Counted from the first letter of the stretch, positions 27,139 to 36,407 are shown. The stretch: DNA of 59,919 bases from Bacteriovoracaceae bacterium (GCA_018649885.1 JABIHA010000006.1:1-59919), one strand, 5' to 3'. Numbers and translations are program-made. The notes: generated from the letters alone by a model not told the origin.

Positions 27139-28314
27139 ATGGACACCAGTTTAGCGCTCTTTTATGGGTTTTTAATTATTCTAATCGCCTTTATCCTCTT
27201 TTATCTCAAAAGAAGAATTCACCAATTTTTCAAAGAGCATCGCTATCCCAAGCTCTTGGTGTGGATTTTTTTCGCACTAAGTGTCTTAATGATTGGGACC
27301 TTGGTCACCTACCGTACATCCCACATTCCGGTATCTCAATTTTACGGTTCTCCACTTCTGTGGACTTCCTACATTTTCATGGGATTTATTGGACCATTTT
27401 TTCTGGTACTTGTGGCCTTTGATCTTATGCGACTGGGGACTCGCCCCATAAAAAGCAAAATAAAAATTAATCCAGATAGACGAGAGTTCCTAAAAAAAGC
27501 AGCAGGCATAGGCATCTTTGCCGGCCCTGGAATTCTCAGCGCCTCGGGGCCTTTTGGAGAAGAGCTGGTACCCAAGGTAGTAGAGGTTGTAGTCCAGGTG
27601 AAGGACCTCCCCCAAAAGCTTGTGGGCCTAACTATTGCTCAGGTTAGCGATATTCACATTGGGCCACTTTTAAGAGGGGACTTCCTAGAAAAAATTGTAG
27701 CAGAGGTAAACTCATTAAAAGCAGATATTATCACCATTACAGGCGACCTAGTCGATGGCAGAGTCTCCCAACTAGAAAGTGAGCTAAGCTCACTTAGTGA
27801 GCTCAAGGCCGACTTAGGAGTCTATTTTTGCAGCGGAAACCACGAGCTGTACTGGGGTTATGATAGTTGGCTCAACTTTGTCGAAAATAAGGGAATTACA
27901 GTTTTTCGAAATGATCACAAGGTTATCAGTAAAGACGGCGAAAAATTTATGATTGCTGGAGTTCATGACCATTCTATTAAAAGAATGATTAGATCGATGG
28001 AAAGCTCACCTAAAAAAGCAGTAGAAGGAGCGGAACATCTGCCACTCAAAATTCTTCTGGCCCACCAACCTAAAAGCTGCTTCGAAGCACAGAAGGCCGG
28101 TTTTGATCTCCAACTCTCCGGCCACACCCATGCTGGACAATATTTTCCCTGGAATTTATTCATAGGCCTTTTTCAGCCCTACGTTAAAGGTCTACACCAA
28201 TTGCAAAACCTCTCCATTTACGTTAATTCTGGCACTGGTTACTGGGGACCTCCCAACAGATTGGGGGTACCAGCTGAGATCACACTTTTAAAGTTAGAAA
28301 GAACAGAAGGTTAA
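27139..28314 (+). CDS. membrane metallophosphoesterase, YkuE-like, with internal RR motif
   Basis: A 391-residue protein. Three hydrophobic segments (about residues 5-25, 38-60 and 75-100) are followed at residue ~114 by RREFLKKAAGIGIFAGP, which looks like a twin-arginine signal plus hydrophobic stretch. The calcineurin-like domain comes next: AQVSDIHIGP, TGDLVDG, CSGNHELY and SGHTHAGQ give the metal ligands Asp, His, Asp, Asn, His and His-x-His. The domain probably lies on the outer face of the inner membrane. Substrates of this branch are mostly unknown (phospho-lipids or UDP-linked lipids are possible). The next gene starts right behind it. The ribosome site is weak. Confidence 0.85.
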   Translation: MDTSLALFYGFLIILIAFILFYLKRRIHQFFKEHRYPKLLVWIFFALSVLMIGTLVTYRTSHIPVSQFYGSPLLWTSYIFMGFIGPFFLVLVAFDLMRLGTRPIKSKIKINPDRREFLKKAAGIGIFAGPGILSASGPFGEELVPKVVEVVVQVKDLPQKLVGLTIAQVSDIHIGPLLRGDFLEKIVAEVNSLKADIITITGDLVDGRVSQLESELSSLSELKADLGVYFCSGNHELYWGYDSWLNFVENKGITVFRNDHKVISKDGEKFMIAGVHDHSIKRMIRSMESSPKKAVEGAEHLPLKILLAHQPKSCFEAQKAGFDLQLSGHTHAGQYFPWNLFIGLFQPYVKGLHQLQNLSIYVNSGTGYWGPPNRLGVPAEITLLKLERTEG

Positions 28315-28315
28315 T

Positions 28316-29017
28316 TTGGCCAATATCATTGAAAACAAATGTCCCAAGTGTTTCGTCAACAAGGCCTTTTGTTTTTGTCATCATATTAAAAAAGTCGACT
28401 TGCAAACCAAGCTCAGTTTAGTAGTGCACACAAGAGAGCTCCTACTTTCATCCAACACGGCCAGACTTGCCCACCGAAGTTTGCCCAACTCAGACTTCTT
28501 CGTCTACGGAAGCGAGTATACAAAAATTGATGAAAAAGCGCTGGTCCCTGAGGAGTATGAAAACTTAGTGCTCTTTCCCTATGAGGATGCCATTACATTA
28601 GATAGCGATTATCTCTCTACAATAGAGCGCCCTATTAACTTAATTGTTCCCGATAGTAATTGGAGAGGCGCCAGAAAAATTAAAAGAAGAGTTGGAGTCC
28701 TCAGAGATTTAAAATGTGTCAAAATAGATACCCAAAGCAGATCCAGATACTTTCTGAGAAAAGCGCCTATAGAAAATGGACTTTGTACTTTCGAGGCGAT
28801 TATTGAGGCCTTAAAAATTATTGAACACAAAAAAGATCTCTCAGATCTTTGGTCAAATTTGGATCATTTAATCTCTCGGGTACTCTATCTCAGAATAGGC
28901 TCACCGCTAGCAAAAGAGAAATTTGAAATTCACCAAAAAATTTCGAGGGCCTCTGAAGCTCTTGTGCCGACGACAAAGTTTACTACAGGTAGGAATACAA
29001 CTCACTCCAATCAGTGA
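28316..29017 (+). CDS. DTW-domain tRNA-uridine aminocarboxypropyltransferase-like protein
   Basis: A 233-residue protein. The N-terminal CPKCFVNKAFCFCHHI is a zinc-binding CxxC...CxC motif. The body shows VVHTRELLLSSNTARLA, LIVPDSNWRGARKI in place of the DxTWxxA motif, and LCTFEAIIEAL. This is the TDD/DTW superfamily, whose TapT/TuaA members add an acp group from S-adenosylmethionine to a uridine in tRNA. In this protein DTW reads DSNW, with the Asp and Trp kept. Start is TTG directly after the previous stop with GAAGG upstream, so it is co-transcribed. The tail overlaps the convergent HAD gene by 35 bp. Confidence 0.82.
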   Translation: MANIIENKCPKCFVNKAFCFCHHIKKVDLQTKLSLVVHTRELLLSSNTARLAHRSLPNSDFFVYGSEYTKIDEKALVPEEYENLVLFPYEDAITLDSDYLSTIERPINLIVPDSNWRGARKIKRRVGVLRDLKCVKIDTQSRSRYFLRKAPIENGLCTFEAIIEALKIIEHKKDLSDLWSNLDHLISRVLYLRIGSPLAKEKFEIHQKISRASEALVPTTKFTTGRNTTHSNQ

Positions 29018-29717
29018 TCACTTTTTTTCCCTGGGCCTTCTCTAAATTTTCTACACTATTAAATCCCCAGCTAACACTGACAGGATTAAAACCAGACTCA
29101 AGTGCAGCCACAATGTCTCTTGTTTCATCGCCCACATAAAGAGCGGTGTCAGTTTTGGGATTAAGATCAGTTTTTCGGAGGATCTTACTAAGATGTTTAC
29201 TCTTACCAAACATACTTCCTCCTCCATAGATAAAATCAAAGTGACTATCAAGCCCATGAAGAGCTAGAAAATTCTGGGCATTTTCAGCTGAATTGGTTGT
29301 CAAAATGCCAATGCTCGCGCCCTTTTCTTTTAAAGTAGAAAGCATTGGGCCGACACCTTCAAAGGCCTTCATTTCTGAAATTCTAAGGGATATCTGCTCT
29401 CTCATTTCTTTAACAAGGCCTGGCATGTGGTACCAGCGAATATTAAAACGCTTCATCAACTCAGTGCTAGTCATACCCTTTAATTCTTCTTTCTCAGACT
29501 CTGTTAAGGGCGCCAAACCATTTCTTTGGGCCACAAGTTCTAGTCCTTCTAAGACAAATTTAAAAGAGTCGCAAAGAGTACCATCGAAATCAAATACCAC
29601 TAAGGGAGAGCTGCATTTAGTAAATCCACCAATCACCTCATAGCGATTGCCTCTGTGATAAAAGACCATGGCAAAAACTGAAAGTATCACTAGACAAATA
29701 ATAATGATAAAGGCCAA
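28983..29717 (-). CDS. HAD-family phosphatase with N-terminal membrane anchor
   Basis: A 244-residue protein. Residues 1-19 (MAFIIIICLVILSVFAMVF) are a hydrophobic helix, then VVFDFDGTLCDSF gives HAD motif I with the nucleophile Asp. Motif II lies at IGILTTNSAEN and motif IV at ALYVGDETRD. The cap resembles phosphoglycolate/pyrophosphatase-type HADs (C1 cap). Such enzymes are normally soluble; an N-terminal anchor is unusual and could place it at the inner membrane. TTG start is supported by GAGGAG about six bases upstream, so the anchor appears real and not a false extension. An internal ATG at codon 17 would make it soluble. The phosphorylated substrate is unknown. Confidence 0.82.
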   Translation of the reverse strand: MAFIIIICLVILSVFAMVFYHRGNRYEVIGGFTKCSSPLVVFDFDGTLCDSFKFVLEGLELVAQRNGLAPLTESEKEELKGMTSTELMKRFNIRWYHMPGLVKEMREQISLRISEMKAFEGVGPMLSTLKEKGASIGILTTNSAENAQNFLALHGLDSHFDFIYGGGSMFGKSKHLSKILRKTDLNPKTDTALYVGDETRDIVAALESGFNPVSVSWGFNSVENLEKAQGKKVITDWSELYSYL

Positions 29718-29743
29718 AGCAACTCCTCATGTGCGAGCTTAAA

Positions 29744-31387
29744 TTATTTTCTTGAAAGGGCCTCTTTAATGGCCTGGTAGGCATCGACTATTCCACCTGA
29801 ACTGCAGAGCTCTATCATCGTCCGATATGGATCGTGTGAATCACTTCCAGGAAGTTTCACTTCAAGAGTGCTGTAATCTCTAGACTCACCAATAAGATAG
29901 GTATTTTTTAACTGCAAATTAGTAAGATCATCAAAATAGCTTAATATCATGGCGCCTACTCCCGCCACTACAGCAGCAGACTGAGCGCTACCCGACATAT
30001 CGAAAATGCCTGATTTCCCTGCAGTAAGTGAGATAATTTGCTCTCCTGGAGCAAAGAGATTAACCCTTTTTTCTGCATAATTGCTACCGTTAAAAATGAG
30101 GTAGCTCCCTTTTTGTTTGTTATTAGATCCCACTGTGATCCAATTTGGATAAGAGCTTCCATTTGGAAAGTAATAGTTGCTACCTATATCAGAGGCACTA
30201 TCACCTGCTGCTTGAATAATTAACGCATCATTTTTTCCGTCAGAAAAAAGTGTAGATAGCTCGGTGTTGATTTCTTCATTGTGAGCTGAGAACTCACTTC
30301 CCGTGTCCAGCACAATAATATTTGCTCCCATACTCCAAGCATATTTTATAGCGTGAAGAAGATCCTTATCTCTGGTATCCCCTACCTCTGGTCTAACCCT
30401 AAGACCCATCAGCAACACTTTTTCAGAAATGCCATCCATTCCTTCACCATTTTCTCTAATGGCGCCAATGATACCTGCAAGGTGTGTTCCCCTCACAGGA
30501 TTTCCAGTTTCTATTTTCCAATTTCCGTAGGCCTTACTCTGCGTGAGATCATCGGGATCGTCACCAGTTACTATTTGCCTGGCATCGTAGGAGACATTAT
30601 AAGCGCGGTCTATTAGCTCCTTACTGGCATCAACTAAGCCTTTTAGATTGTCGAATGTTGTGTAGGTTTTCAAAAGCTCTAATAATTTTGCTTTGGCGGC
30701 CACAACATCTACATCTTCAGACTCAATGGATTCAATAGTTGCTTGGGTGAACTCTTCAAGTCCTAACTTATCTTTTAAAACTTTGCTTGAATCTGCATAG
30801 GTGGTTTGATCGGTGCTATAGGCATTGTACTTGTCTTCGATTTCTTTGAATTCACTTGCATACCTTGTTTGGGCCAGGGTGCAAATTTTAGTTTGATCTT
30901 CCGTGTACTTGGCATCAGCACAATCAACGCCTTGGTACACTCCATAAACGCGAGTGAGCGACAGGTTGTCAGTGGTAGAGTTAACAAGTTTGTCATTACC
31001 TAAAAAATTCCATCCATAGTAATCATCAATATGGCCATTAACATCATTATCAACGCCATCATTTTTTATTTCATCTTTATTGATCCAAATTCTATCTTTT
31101 AAATCAACATGTCCTATATCAAGTCCATCAGAGATAATGGCCACAACAACTTCTCTAGTCGCTTTCTTATCTTTTAACAATTCACTATAAGCGCGATCAA
31201 CTCCAGCGCCTTCAACTCCATCAAGAGATGAGTCTAAATTCATCCATTGTCCGGCACCTTGTCCACCACCACCTTGATCAATTGGGTCCTTTGGAAGTGA
31301 TTTTCTTATTGAGTTATCACAGCCACAAATAATGGCAGCAAGTAAGAGTAAAGTAGCTATTCTTATCACGATAATTACCTTGTCCAA
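29744..31387 (-). CDS. lipoprotein subtilisin-family (S8) protease with long insertion
   Basis: A 547-residue protein. LLLLAAIICGC at the N-terminus is a lipobox, so it should be membrane-anchored. The triad residues are recognisable: Asp in VVAIISDGLDIGHVD (about residue 85), His in VRGTHLAGIIGA (about 298) and Ser in MSGSAQSAAVVAG (about 465). Around residues 110-290, between Asp and His, lies a helical, Lys/Asp/Tyr-rich insertion far longer than usual. The Ser motif is altered from GTSMA to GSAQS, although the Ser is present. Prodomain absent or very short. It could be a processing protease or a degenerate family member. An outer-membrane versus inner-membrane location cannot be assigned. 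Confidence 0.82.
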   Translation of the reverse strand: MDKVIIVIRIATLLLLAAIICGCDNSIRKSLPKDPIDQGGGGQGAGQWMNLDSSLDGVEGAGVDRAYSELLKDKKATREVVVAIISDGLDIGHVDLKDRIWINKDEIKNDGVDNDVNGHIDDYYGWNFLGNDKLVNSTTDNLSLTRVYGVYQGVDCADAKYTEDQTKICTLAQTRYASEFKEIEDKYNAYSTDQTTYADSSKVLKDKLGLEEFTQATIESIESEDVDVVAAKAKLLELLKTYTTFDNLKGLVDASKELIDRAYNVSYDARQIVTGDDPDDLTQSKAYGNWKIETGNPVRGTHLAGIIGAIRENGEGMDGISEKVLLMGLRVRPEVGDTRDKDLLHAIKYAWSMGANIIVLDTGSEFSAHNEEINTELSTLFSDGKNDALIIQAAGDSASDIGSNYYFPNGSSYPNWITVGSNNKQKGSYLIFNGSNYAEKRVNLFAPGEQIISLTAGKSGIFDMSGSAQSAAVVAGVGAMILSYFDDLTNLQLKNTYLIGESRDYSTLEVKLPGSDSHDPYRTMIELCSSGGIVDAYQAIKEALSRK

Positions 31388-31493
31388 TTCTTGACGTTAA
31401 GTGTCACCTTTTCTTTAATATATGCTTATTTATATCAGTTTCAGGACATTTTGCCATCTGTAATTCCGCGTCAAATCATATTAAAATACTACA

Positions 31494-32450
31494 ATGGGCC
31501 CAAATGGAGTCGACCAAAATTCAAATTCCACTACAAATACTCGGGTAAACTCAGGGAGGCGCTCCCCTGGATCAAAAACTTCCAACAAACTAAAAAATAT
31601 TCTCGGCAAAGCAAAAGCTGATAGCGTTCAAATTTCTGATGAGGCCAAACAAAAGGCCAAAGGCGCATTAAAAAATATTACTAAAGGCGTGACTAAAGGG
31701 GCCAAGGAAATTTTAAAAGCACCTCTGAGTGCCTTAAAGGGCGCTCCCACTTCTGTCACTCCTATCCCCTCTCCACTAAATCTTTTAAAAGGTGGTGGTA
31801 GCAAAGATGATGAAAAAGACCAAAGCATAGTAGCAGCTGATGGCAAAAAAGAAGACTCGGGGAAAAAAGAGGATCCACTCAAAGGAAATCAAGCTGGCGG
31901 AGTAGAAAAAAATGAGGCCAAGAAAATTGCAAAAGCTATAAAGAAAAAAGGCCACATTAGAAAACCTGCTATCTTTTTTATTGGAGGCCTTGAAACCTTC
32001 TCTGGAGGCTACGGTGGAATTAAAAAAATGGCCGAGTCAGTTCCAGGAGCTAGGTATTACTCTTGGGATCAAAAAGATGAAATGATTGCTGAAATCGATA
32101 AACGTCATGTCTCCCAGCCCGTGGTCTTAGTAGGACACAGCTATGGAGGCGATACTGCTTTTGAAATGGCAGAAGAGCTCAACACCCTTGATCACAACTT
32201 CAGACAAGTTAATCTAATGGTAACTCTTGATAGTGTAGGCGGTGAGAATGACATCATCCCGCAAAATGTAAGAAAAAATTTGAATTTTTTTGGAGAGGGC
32301 AACCCTCTCTTAAATGATGGGCCGCATGTGGCGAGAAATAACCAATTATCCGATGTAATCAATGAGTTGAGGAGCGAAGGGCACACTGAGTTAGACGACA
32401 CAAAAGAAATTCAGTACAAAATACTAAAGGAAATTAACCTACAACTTTAG
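31494..32450 (+). CDS. alpha/beta-hydrolase-like protein with low-complexity N-terminus
   Basis: A 318-residue protein. The first ~150 residues are low-complexity, rich in Lys, Gly, Ser, Asn and Pro, with no signal peptide. The remainder resembles a lipase/alpha-beta hydrolase: PAIFFIGGLETFSGGYGG (oxyanion region), VVLVGHSYGGDTAFEMAEE (nucleophile Ser in GHSYGG) and VTLDSVGG; a C-terminal His in GPHVARNN is a candidate third residue. The substrate is unknown. No clear ribosome site precedes ATG 31494, so the start could be wrong and part of the disordered N-terminus might not be translated. Divergent from the lipoprotease. Confidence 0.7.
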   Translation: MGPNGVDQNSNSTTNTRVNSGRRSPGSKTSNKLKNILGKAKADSVQISDEAKQKAKGALKNITKGVTKGAKEILKAPLSALKGAPTSVTPIPSPLNLLKGGGSKDDEKDQSIVAADGKKEDSGKKEDPLKGNQAGGVEKNEAKKIAKAIKKKGHIRKPAIFFIGGLETFSGGYGGIKKMAESVPGARYYSWDQKDEMIAEIDKRHVSQPVVLVGHSYGGDTAFEMAEELNTLDHNFRQVNLMVTLDSVGGENDIIPQNVRKNLNFFGEGNPLLNDGPHVARNNQLSDVINELRSEGHTELDDTKEIQYKILKEINLQL

Positions 32451-32558
32451 TCTGCCCATTTGATTTTAATGCTCACCTCATATAGCCTATACTACTAGGG
32501 TGCGAAATTCCGCTGAGACCAATTTCATTAACGCGAACACTTAAATTTACTGGGGGAC

Positions 32559-33065
32559 ATGATGTCTATGTTAGGAAAAGATTTTAAAGATACAGTTTAC
32601 CTTAAAGGTGGTGAAAGCGTACTTATTGAAACCGTTTCCATGGACCAAGCCGCAGTACTTAGAGAAAAGATTGTTTCAGGTGAAAAATTTATTAAAATAG
32701 GCGATGACAGCGAACCACCAGCACCTTCAAAGACATTTAAGTATGCTCTCGCCGCTCAGATGATTAATCCTAATTTCTATTATCAAGGCCTACAAGTGGT
32801 GGCCACTGCAGAATTAATAGGTCTTGATAACCCAGAAAAGGCCTCTGCTTATATTTATGTTAAAGAAGAACTTCGAGGCCTTGGTCTTGGTGCTGAGCTT
32901 ATGAAACTTCTTCTAGGACAACTTAAAGCTATGAATGTCCAAAATATCAAAACACTTTTTGATAAGAGTAGTGATCTTGATGCTGCCGGCGATATCTCGC
33001 TTGGAGACTATAGTGTCGAGCCTACTGGAAATGGTGAGTTCCTAATTAAGACCACTCAGTTGTAA
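32559..33065 (+). CDS. GNAT-like N-acetyltransferase domain protein
   Basis: A 168-residue protein. Around residue 105-125, VKEELRGLGLGAELMKLLL matches the acetyl-CoA-binding motif A of GNAT enzymes (R-G-x-G-x-G/A in the form RGLGLGA). The rest is weakly conserved and no substrate can be named. There are three in-frame ATGs (32559, 32562, 32568) behind the GGGGG at 32552-32556; spacing favours the second or third. It precedes a long hairpin repeat and the MAPEG gene on the same strand. Confidence 0.7.
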   Translation: MMSMLGKDFKDTVYLKGGESVLIETVSMDQAAVLREKIVSGEKFIKIGDDSEPPAPSKTFKYALAAQMINPNFYYQGLQVVATAELIGLDNPEKASAYIYVKEELRGLGLGAELMKLLLGQLKAMNVQNIKTLFDKSSDLDAAGDISLGDYSVEPTGNGEFLIKTTQL

Positions 33066-33110
33066 ATCGATCTTTTTCATCCATAATATAATAGGATGTA
33101 TACTCACATA

Positions 33111-33254
33111 ATCAAGATTTTCAAGTAATCTTTGATCCAATTTGATGGCATCTTCTCATTCAAAATCCTTCAACTTGCCTTTAGGCAAGCTTCAGGAGTT
33201 TTGAATGCGAATCTACCATCAAATTGAACCAAATCTTTACTTGAAAACCTTGAT
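33111..33254. repeat. ~144-bp near-perfect inverted repeat (long hairpin)
   Basis: The two halves are reverse complements with few mismatches: ATCAAGATTTTCAAGTAA ... CAATTTGATGG ... CATTCAAAA ... CTTGCC on the left pairs with the mirror-image blocks on the right around the centre CTTGCCTTTAGGCAAG. Arms are about 70 bp. No T-run follows. It resembles a small palindromic insertion (MITE-like) or a structured leader RNA upstream of the MAPEG gene, whose ribosome site starts just after it. Confidence 0.75.
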
Positions 33255-33276
33255 CACGCGAGTAAAAGGAGAAATT

Positions 33277-33669
33277 ATGCAACTAGAAATCACATCTATA
33301 TACGCCTCAGTCGCCATTATTATCTATGTCTTCCTCTCACTCAGAGTAGCGCTTCTTAGAGGTAAAGAAAAAGTCGGAATTGGATCGGAGGGAGCATCAT
33401 CTGTGATGGTAAAGTCCATTCGCATTCACGGCAATTTCTCCGAGTACGCACCACTTACAATTATTTTGCTAGCATTACTTGAGCAACAAGCACTACCGAG
33501 TTGGTTTTTACATCTATTTGGGGCCCTGTTTATTGTCTCTAGAGTGCTTCACCTCTACGGACTTTCACAATCAAAAGGGAGAACCTTTGGCCGCTTTTAT
33601 GGGACTATTTGCAATTTCTCACTTTTGCTTTTTGGATCTTTCATCGTTTTGTTTAAAGTGATCTTTTAG
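33277..33669 (+). CDS. MAPEG-family membrane protein
   Basis: About 130 residues with four hydrophobic helices (near 5-25, 50-70, 75-95 and 108-128). R-I-HGNFSEYAPL in the second is the family motif (R-x-HxNxxEYxPL). MAPEG proteins are glutathione-dependent transferases/peroxidases or related lipid-handling proteins of the inner membrane; bacterial members are mostly uncharacterised. The start is ATG 33277 with AAGGAG seven to eight bases before it. A longer frame from 33205 is encoded by the inverted repeat and is not likely translated. Converges on the GAF-HlyD gene. Confidence 0.85.
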   Translation: MQLEITSIYASVAIIIYVFLSLRVALLRGKEKVGIGSEGASSVMVKSIRIHGNFSEYAPLTIILLALLEQQALPSWFLHLFGALFIVSRVLHLYGLSQSKGRTFGRFYGTICNFSLLLFGSFIVLFKVIF

Positions 33670-33675
33670 AGAATA

Positions 33676-36276
33676 CTAAAAGAAGACTTCAAGACTTAGA
33701 AAGTTAAAGACTTTTTTGAGTAGAACAAAGCCCAGTGGTCGCCACTCTGCTTTTATCTTCCCTCTGCCAGTCATTCCAGCCCTTAAAACTTCTCCGGTGC
33801 CATGTTCACTATTAGAAAGAGTCGCCCTGGCCATAAAATACTTGTCTTTTTCTCCCTCAAGAAGAGGTCTGCCTTCACCGGCAACGATAGCAAGTTTTAT
33901 GTCGTCAAAGCTTGTATTGGGATAACTAAAGACTTTGAATTTCACATCCTGGCCACTCTTTACATATGTCACATCACTTTCTGGAACTTCAATTTGAACA
34001 TATACTTTTTCAGAGCTTGCCACTTTAATTAGCTCTTGCCCAAAATTGACAGGCATCCCAATTAAATTGTCGAGCTCAGAGCTAATAACAACTCCCGCGG
34101 TTTCACTTAAAATTTTTGATCTTCCAATTTTTTTATTTATCAGCTCTAGTTCCAGATCAATTGAATTCTTCTCAAACTCTTTTATTTTATAATCTGCAAT
34201 ATTCCCTTCACTTCTTTGTTTAAAAATTTCAGAGATCACTTTTTGTCTTTGGGCCACTTTCTTGGATTTTTCTAGTATCAAGTCTTGGATATCAAGCTGT
34301 GCTAAAACTTGACCTTTTTTCACATGCTGGCCTTCTTTTACAAACATTTCAGTAATTTTTCCTGCAGATCCACTATAGTAAGTCTTTGCCACAGGTAAAA
34401 TTTCAACATTAGCACTCACATTGTGCGGAACTTTCAAAAAGACCATGGCACAAACAAAAGCAATAGTACCTGTTATATAGGCCAAAAGCTTTGTTTTGGG
34501 CACTTCGGAGATATTCATGATTCCATAGTAAAATTTGTCTTTCATATGGGCCATGACATTTGTGGCCGGGATTGTATTATACAAAGAGGCATTTCTTAAG
34601 GCGACAGTAGACTGACCAATCAAAATTGATAAGAGCTCTGCCTTGTTTTCATTAATCATATCTTTGTTAACTGATTCCATTGAGATGATCCCCAAATCTC
34701 CTTGGTCATCTTTGAGTGCTACGGCCCAGAATGATTTAAGCTCTTTTTCTTCTAGATAGGTAACTAGCTCACTTTGGGCAACTTCACTAGACTTGTATGC
34801 TTCAAAGTCCGGAATATAAACCTCACCTTGCTGACTAGATATAAAATTGTGAAGTGCTTCTAATTTTTTATTTTCTTCAAGAGTTTTATCTATTACTTCA
34901 ATTCCACTAACAGACTTTAACTCGAACACACCTTCTCTTCCCCTTTTTTCCACAGAGATAGCAGCAAGTTCATAGGGAATAATATGAGATGATAAATTGA
35001 CCACTGACATAAGAACAGAGTCGAGATCAAGTGTTGAAGTGATTTCTTTACTTATTTCGATCAGGGCCGAGAGCTCTTTTGCCTTCTTCTCAGATTCAAA
35101 TAATTTCGCATTCCTTACATACATGGCAGAAGAAGCTGCAAATAGCTGCATTAACTCTAGGTCATCTTGATTAAATAATGTGCCTTTAGCTTCTTTATTT
35201 ATAATTTGAACAGCGCCAATTGACTGACCTTTCACACTGAGTGGGACTGTTATCATTGACTCTGTAACAAAACCAATTTTATTATCAAGCGCTTTTGAAA
35301 ACCGTGAGTCTTTGGAGCAGTCTTCCACAATAATGGGCTCTTTATTTTCAACAACCCATCCAACGATACCTACTCCTGACTTGATCTTAATGCCTATAAC
35401 CTTATCCTTCGTAGGACCTTCAGCCACATAACATTCAATTCCATCACCACTATCTTCATTTAACCAAACAGAGCCCACTTCTGCTTTTAATAGCGAGGTC
35501 GCCTTAGCTAAAATCATTCCCAGAAGTGTATCTAGATCCATTGTTGAGCTAAAGTCTTCATGAATTCCAATAATCGTTTTTATTCTATTATGAAGCTCAA
35601 CCTCTATTTTTTCGAGTCGTGAGGATTTAATATGCATCGCCGCCTGAGTACAAATATCCTCCAAGAGATATTTCTCCGACTGATTAAATTCCTTGTCACC
35701 TTTTTTATTTACCACTTGGAGAACACCAATGATCTCGCCTCGGTAAATAAGAGCAGATGAGATGAAAGACTTCGCACCAAGTTGTTCAACTTTATCATAG
35801 TGCAAGTTAATGCGGTCATCACTGGTTGCATCGAGAATTAATGACGATCTACCATTTTCTCCAACCCAGCCAATAATACCTTTTCCTGTGGGCACACTTG
35901 ACTTGAGTATATCTTTTTTCCCAGGGCCTGTGGCGAATTTACAAATTAACTCTTTTTGGTTTTCTTCCATTATCCAAAGTGAGCCACCTTCTGCACTCAA
36001 TGTGTCCACTACCATGCAAAGCATGCCTTCAATTATTTGAGATAATCCTAAGGATTCATCTTGAAATAGATCATTAATTCTGTGATAAAAATTTAGTGAT
36101 TTTTGAATATTAGAGCTATCACCTGTGGCCTTTAGCTCTTCTTCAAGTCCCCTTCCACCATGACTACTCAGAAGTTTTAGATGGGCCTTCTTGGAAACAA
36201 ACTCTTTAGGAACTTCTTTTTCTTCCACGCTCTTAAGATCAACTTCTTTTTTTTGAAATCTCTTTTTTAAGGCCAT
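33676..36276 (-). CDS. triple-GAF/transmembrane/HlyD-like fusion protein
   Basis: An 866-residue protein of unusual design. Three GAF domains occupy roughly residues 80-225, 235-395 and 400-565; the first two show GKGIIGWVGENG and GVGIVGWVVENK. One transmembrane helix at about 594-613 (LLAYITGTIAFVCAMVFL) separates the cytosolic GAFs from a membrane-fusion-protein half: SGSAGKITEMFVKEGQHVKK (lipoyl-like barrel), a helical hairpin about 660-720 and a beta-barrel with VYVQIEVPESDVTYVKSGQ. It ends in VFF, like the M50 fusion in the same cluster (LFF). It could sense a small ligand or redox state in the cytosol and control export. AGGAG precedes the ATG. First TolC-like gene upstream on the same strand. 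Confidence 0.8.
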   Translation of the reverse strand: MALKKRFQKKEVDLKSVEEKEVPKEFVSKKAHLKLLSSHGGRGLEEELKATGDSSNIQKSLNFYHRINDLFQDESLGLSQIIEGMLCMVVDTLSAEGGSLWIMEENQKELICKFATGPGKKDILKSSVPTGKGIIGWVGENGRSSLILDATSDDRINLHYDKVEQLGAKSFISSALIYRGEIIGVLQVVNKKGDKEFNQSEKYLLEDICTQAAMHIKSSRLEKIEVELHNRIKTIIGIHEDFSSTMDLDTLLGMILAKATSLLKAEVGSVWLNEDSGDGIECYVAEGPTKDKVIGIKIKSGVGIVGWVVENKEPIIVEDCSKDSRFSKALDNKIGFVTESMITVPLSVKGQSIGAVQIINKEAKGTLFNQDDLELMQLFAASSAMYVRNAKLFESEKKAKELSALIEISKEITSTLDLDSVLMSVVNLSSHIIPYELAAISVEKRGREGVFELKSVSGIEVIDKTLEENKKLEALHNFISSQQGEVYIPDFEAYKSSEVAQSELVTYLEEKELKSFWAVALKDDQGDLGIISMESVNKDMINENKAELLSILIGQSTVALRNASLYNTIPATNVMAHMKDKFYYGIMNISEVPKTKLLAYITGTIAFVCAMVFLKVPHNVSANVEILPVAKTYYSGSAGKITEMFVKEGQHVKKGQVLAQLDIQDLILEKSKKVAQRQKVISEIFKQRSEGNIADYKIKEFEKNSIDLELELINKKIGRSKILSETAGVVISSELDNLIGMPVNFGQELIKVASSEKVYVQIEVPESDVTYVKSGQDVKFKVFSYPNTSFDDIKLAIVAGEGRPLLEGEKDKYFMARATLSNSEHGTGEVLRAGMTGRGKIKAEWRPLGFVLLKKVFNFLSLEVFF

Positions 36277-36407
36277 TATTTATGTGCTCCTGTTCAATAT
36301 ATCTATCAATCTTTTCGGCGAAAGCTCGCAAAAACTTGACTCTTTCCATCAGGTTAGGTTTTGCACTCTTTACCACTAAGTAACTTGAATTAATGAGTTC
36401 GATACTT

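Noticed and set aside
33205..33276. Extended N-terminus for the MAPEG protein
   Set aside because: Encoded by the right arm of the palindrome; AAGGAG just before ATG 33277 fixes the start after it.
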